Source: UBA5336 sp964412785
GTDB lineage: Bacteria; Pseudomonadota; Alphaproteobacteria; Caulobacterales; Hyphomonadaceae
Direction of reading: 5' to 3'
Length of the DNA stretch: 64,000 nt
NCBI GenBank assembly: GCA_964412785.1
Contig: CAYPQD010000005.1
Span: 1 to 64,000, forward strand
Positions 61,627 through 64,000 of this stretch are shown one piece after another. A program made the position numbers and the translations under genes. Numbering within the stretch: the first letter of the stretch is position 1; each line of letters starts with the position of its first letter. The notes beneath the pieces are model-generated. The model was not told the DNA's origin, searched no databases, and worked only from the letters and a program-made list of their open reading frames with translations.

Positions 61627-62193
61627 ATGGCGAAGATCAACGGCAACGAAATCCGTCCCGGCTATGTCATCGAGCATCAGGACTCGGTCTGGCGCGCGGT
61701 AAAGACCAATTCGGTCAAGCCGGGCAAGGGCGGCGCCTTCAACCAGGTGGAATTGCGCAACCTGATCAACGGAAGCAAGCTCAATGAGCGCTTCCGGGCC
61801 TCCGAAACAGTCGAGCGCGTGCGGCTGGAGCAGAAGGATCACCAATTCCTGTTCGCCGATGATGACGGCTTCACCTTCATGGACCAGGACACCTTCGAGC
61901 AGATCGCATTGCAGCGCGATTTCGTCGGCGAGCAGGGCGCCTACCTGCAGGACGGCATGGTGGTCACCATCGAATTCTACAATGAGACGCCCATCGGCAT
62001 GGCCCTGCCGGAACAGGTCGTGCTCGAAATCGTCGAGACCGAGCCGGTGGTGAAGGGTCAGACGGCGGCGAATTCCTTCAAGCCAGCCGTCTGCGACAAT
62101 GGTGTGCGTGTGATGGTGCCCCCCTTTGTCGGCATTGGAGAGCGGATCGTGGTCCAGACCGAGGACTCGACCTATCTGCGCCGCGCAGACTGA
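61627..62193 (+). CDS. efp: elongation factor P
   Basis: A 188-residue factor that relieves ribosome stalling at polyproline. It starts MAKINGNEIRPGYV; the tip residue is Lys34 in KPGKGGAFNQ, so it belongs to the lysine-type EF-P. YLRRAD near the end is typical. No EF-P modification gene is nearby. It is followed by a short hairpin. Confidence 0.95.
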   Translation: MAKINGNEIRPGYVIEHQDSVWRAVKTNSVKPGKGGAFNQVELRNLINGSKLNERFRASETVERVRLEQKDHQFLFADDDGFTFMDQDTFEQIALQRDFVGEQGAYLQDGMVVTIEFYNETPIGMALPEQVVLEIVETEPVVKGQTAANSFKPAVCDNGVRVMVPPFVGIGERIVVQTEDSTYLRRAD

Positions 62194-62197
62194 ACGT

Positions 62198-62215
62198 GTT
62201 CGCCTTCCTGCGAAC
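62198..62215 (+). terminator. hairpin after efp
   Basis: A 6-bp stem GTTCGC/GCGAAC around CTTCCT, five bases after the efp stop, followed by TTATAAT. It lacks a T-run, so it is a weak terminator candidate, and the TTATAAT could be a -10 box for the micro-ORFs downstream. Confidence 0.4.
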
Positions 62216-62364
62216 TTATAATGACGAGCAGCGAAAACCGTCGGCTGACCTCGTCAACACCATCGCCAAGCTTTTCGTGGCCGGCGGCCTCGTTATACCA
62301 AGCTGCATGGACCCAAAACCGATCCTTGCAGCGCGAGGCCGAGCGCGACTGCGCGTCGGCACTC

Positions 62365-62535
62365 ATGCACCGGAGGCGCAGATGGACCATCATCTTCGCA
62401 CACGGGTATCACAGCCTGTTTCTCGACCAGACGGAGGTCAGCTGGGCCGGCGCTGCTGTCGCAGTGATGGCAGGACTGGCGTTGCACGTGGGTGCGCTCT
62501 ATAACTGGGTCCTGAAAGCGAGTTCCGATGTCTGA
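62365..62535 (+). CDS. micro-ORF with a membrane helix, unrecognised
   Basis: A 56-residue ORF beginning with a basic stretch (MHRRRRW), then IIFAHGYHSLFLDQTE, then one hydrophobic helix VSWAGAAVAVMAGLALHVGALYNWVL and a short tail. The positive-inside pattern and helix look like a real single-span protein. No ribosome site is seen before the ATG; upstream starts are possible as the frame is open back to 62221. Its stop overlaps the start of the next micro-ORF. No family is recognised. Confidence 0.45.
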   Translation: MHRRRRWTIIFAHGYHSLFLDQTEVSWAGAAVAVMAGLALHVGALYNWVLKASSDV

Positions 62536-62641
62536 AATTCCTGCCATCTGGCAATCCCTGATGCTCGTCCCACTCCTCGGCATCGGCCTCTACGTGACGC
62601 TGTGGATTGCCTCGCGCTTCAACGACACACCAGCCGACTGA
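62528..62641 (+). CDS. 37-aa single-span micro-ORF, unrecognised
   Basis: A 37-residue ORF with a short soluble start (MSEIPAIWQS), one membrane helix LMLVPLLGIGLYVTLWIAS and a polar end. Its ATG lies inside the end of the previous micro-ORF (ATGTCTGA), an arrangement typical of coupled genes. No family is recognised and the ribosome site is poor. Confidence 0.45.
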   Translation: MSEIPAIWQSLMLVPLLGIGLYVTLWIASRFNDTPAD

Positions 62642-62701
62642 CACCGCGCGCGCAGCTGATCGCCCGCCCCAACCCACCGCTTGCCCGAAGGGCCAGTCCG
62701 C

Positions 62702-63541
62702 ATGTCCCGTCCCTCCGCCGTCGGCACTGTCATGATCAAGGCCGCCCGGGACGCCGGGCGGGTTCTGGCGCGCGATTTCGGCGAGGTGGAGAACCTGCAG
62801 GTCTCCCGGAAAGGCCCGGCCGACTTCGTCTCCAATGCCGACCACCGCGCGGAAGAGATCATCTACTCCGTGCTGACCAAGGCGCGGCCGGGCTATGGCT
62901 TGTTGATGGAGGAACGCGGCGTCGTGGAAGGCTCTGACCGGACCAACCGCTTCATCGTCGACCCGCTCGACGGCACGCTCAACTTCCTGCACGGCCAGCC
63001 GCACTATGCCGTCTCGATCGGGCTTGAGCGCGAGGGCCAGCTGTTTGCCGGTGTGGTCTATGACGTGGCCAAGAACGAGCTGTTCTGGGCCGAGCGCGGA
63101 CGCGGCGCCTGGCTCGATCAGCGCAAGCTGCGCGTCGCTGCCCGTACCCGGCTCGCCGAGAGCGTGATCGCCACCGGCACGCCCTATCATGGCAAGGCGG
63201 AGGAGGTGCATGCGACCTTCTGGGGGGAGCTGGCGGCGTTGACACCGGTCACTGCCGGTATCCGCCGCTATGGTTCGGCCGCGCTCGACCTCGCCTATGT
63301 CGCGGCCGGCCGCTTCGACGGCTTCTGGGAGCGCCAACTCAAGGCCTGGGATATCGCCGCCGGGATCGTGCTGGTCCGCGAGGCTGGCGGCTATGTCGAG
63401 GAAATCGATGGCGGCGACGTGCTGGTGACCGGCAACATCGTCGCGGCGAACGACCCCTTGTTGCCGGAGTTGCAACAGCGCCTGCGCAAGGCGAAGGCCT
63501 TCCAGAATCCCCCAGAGGACGAAGACGAGGACGAAGACTGA
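62702..63541 (+). CDS. inositol monophosphatase family protein
   Basis: A 279-residue metal-dependent phosphatase of the SuhB/IMPase family. Metal ligands are in MEERG (Glu), DPLDGTLNF, and WDIAAGIVLVREAGG. It resembles SuhB, but other substrates (fructose bisphosphate, phosphoadenosine phosphate) cannot be excluded. The acidic tail (PPEDEDEDED) is unusual. The start at 62702 was preferred over in-frame codons upstream. Confidence 0.88.
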   Translation: MSRPSAVGTVMIKAARDAGRVLARDFGEVENLQVSRKGPADFVSNADHRAEEIIYSVLTKARPGYGLLMEERGVVEGSDRTNRFIVDPLDGTLNFLHGQPHYAVSIGLEREGQLFAGVVYDVAKNELFWAERGRGAWLDQRKLRVAARTRLAESVIATGTPYHGKAEEVHATFWGELAALTPVTAGIRRYGSAALDLAYVAAGRFDGFWERQLKAWDIAAGIVLVREAGGYVEEIDGGDVLVTGNIVAANDPLLPELQQRLRKAKAFQNPPEDEDEDED

Positions 63542-64000
63542 AACTGCAGACCTGCTGCCCCTTCGCAGGCTGGACGAGGCTTGACCCAATCGGCGGGCAG
63601 CTTTGCGAGGTCTGGCAAGCGCCGCGGCCGCCGGATGCGTCTGGCCTCAGCGGAGGCGAGACAGCCCGCGTCGCCCGCCTGATTGACCCGCAGCGCCGCG
63701 CCGACCTCGCCGCCATCCTTGCCAGCCGGCGCCAGCGCCTCGCCGACCTGCTCGGCATCGACGCCGCCTCGCTCGACTTGCAGAGCGGACGCGACGGCCC
63801 GCCCCGCCTGCCAGCCAATCCGGACCTTGCCCTGTCGCTTGCCCGCAGCGAACGCTGGTGTGGCTTTGCGCTCCGGCGTGGCGGCGGCCCGGTCGGGCTG
63901 GACATCGAACGGGTCCGGCCGCTCGACTGGCAGGCCATGCTCGCCATGGTGACGACCGCGCAGGAGCAAGCCGCCCTCGCCCTCCTCGCCGGACCCGACG
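63538..64000 (+). CDS. 4'-phosphopantetheinyl transferase, partial at the window end
   Basis: An open frame running off the end of the window. It contains RRADLAAILASRRQRLADLLGIDAASLDLQSGRDGPPRLPANPDLALSLARSERW, then GPVGLDIERVRPLDW, the conserved VGxDIE magnesium/CoA motif of Sfp-type enzymes. The usual start codon is not clear: there is no in-frame ATG or GTG near the beginning, and a CTG at 63538 overlaps the phosphatase stop. The function would be activation of carrier proteins. The C-terminal half is missing. Confidence 0.6.
   Translation, partial: MKLQTCCPFAGWTRLDPIGGQLCEVWQAPRPPDASGLSGGETARVARLIDPQRRADLAAILASRRQRLADLLGIDAASLDLQSGRDGPPRLPANPDLALSLARSERWCGFALRRGGGPVGLDIERVRPLDWQAMLAMVTTAQEQAALALLAGPD

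Noticed and set aside
1..64000. rRNA, tRNA, CRISPR arrays, insertion sequences or prophage genes
   Set aside because: Looked for by eye on both strands; no direct-repeat arrays, transposase motifs, or tRNA/rRNA-like segments were noticed. A covariance-model scan would be needed to exclude short tRNAs.

Overview
The window is GC-rich alphaproteobacterial chromosome dominated by a photosynthesis gene cluster (about 20.4-55.6 kb). The genes are those of a purple bacterium with a type-2 (quinone) reaction centre and bacteriochlorophyll a: pufBALM, puhA, both dark-operative reductases (bchNBL and bchXYZ), spheroidene-type carotenoid genes (crtCDEF) and the PpsR/PpaA regulator pair. The only cyclase seen for the isocyclic ring is the oxygen-dependent AcsF. 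With no bchE in view, this suggests an aerobic anoxygenic or oxygen-tolerant phototroph. The order gap-pgk-fda-thiE-efp-suhB downstream is a common alphaproteobacterial housekeeping arrangement. I cannot assign an order or genus from the sequence alone.

Layout. (1) 0-5.6 kb: accessory metabolism (two hydrolase-type enzymes, a VOC protein, a DUF1499 membrane protein, an acyl-CoA ligase, a lipoprotein glycerophosphodiesterase). (2) 5.6-11.8 kb: a small conserved-looking protein, then a tight P-type ATPase-FabI-PhaC gene set. (3) 11.9-19.6 kb, minus strand: a SUF iron-sulfur assembly operon, cysteine desulfurase-sufB-membrane protein-38-aa ORF-sufC-sufD-sufS-(39-aa ORF)-sufT. It probably matters for the many Fe-S enzymes encoded nearby. 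(4) 20.4-32.7 kb: crtDC (minus) divergent from crtEF, then bchCXYZ-pufBALM, ending in a strong intrinsic terminator directly after pufM (no pufC). (5) 32.7-39.5 kb, minus strand: ppaA, ppsR, bchG, a PucC-family gene, bchP, tspO and a small membrane ORF. (6) 39.9-55.6 kb, plus strand: bchFNBHLM-lhaA-puhABC-orf102-acsF-puhE-hemA, a chain of mostly overlapping start and stop codons running from 5-aminolevulinate synthesis to bacteriochlorophyllide and reaction-centre assembly. (7) 55.6-64.0 kb: dapF and a membrane protein on the minus strand, then gap-uma2-pgk-fda-thiE-efp, two micro-ORFs, suhB-like and a truncated phosphopantetheinyl transferase.

How it works together. HemA makes 5-aminolevulinate. 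BchH, BchM, AcsF, BchNBL, BchF, BchXYZ, BchC, BchG and BchP take protoporphyrin IX to bacteriochlorophyll a. CrtE, CrtC, CrtD and CrtF supply carotenoid steps. PufBA form LH1, PufLM with PuhA form the reaction centre, and PuhB, PuhC, PuhE and the two PucC-family carriers assist assembly. PpsR (repressor) and PpaA (cobalamin-binding antirepressor) sit inside the cluster, and PpsR-type TGT-N12-ACA sites lie at crtD/crtE and bchC, with near-matches at bchG and bchF. Mg-chelatase subunits bchI and bchD, phytoene synthase/desaturase crtB and crtI, and bchO are not in this window and must be elsewhere if the pathway is complete.

The most unusual points are a 20-bp palindrome (TTGACA-N8-TGTCAA) at the same distance from the start codons of bchC and bchG, apparently leaderless starts for these genes, a crtC without a normal start codon near its conserved N-terminus, and several probable micro-proteins embedded in operons.
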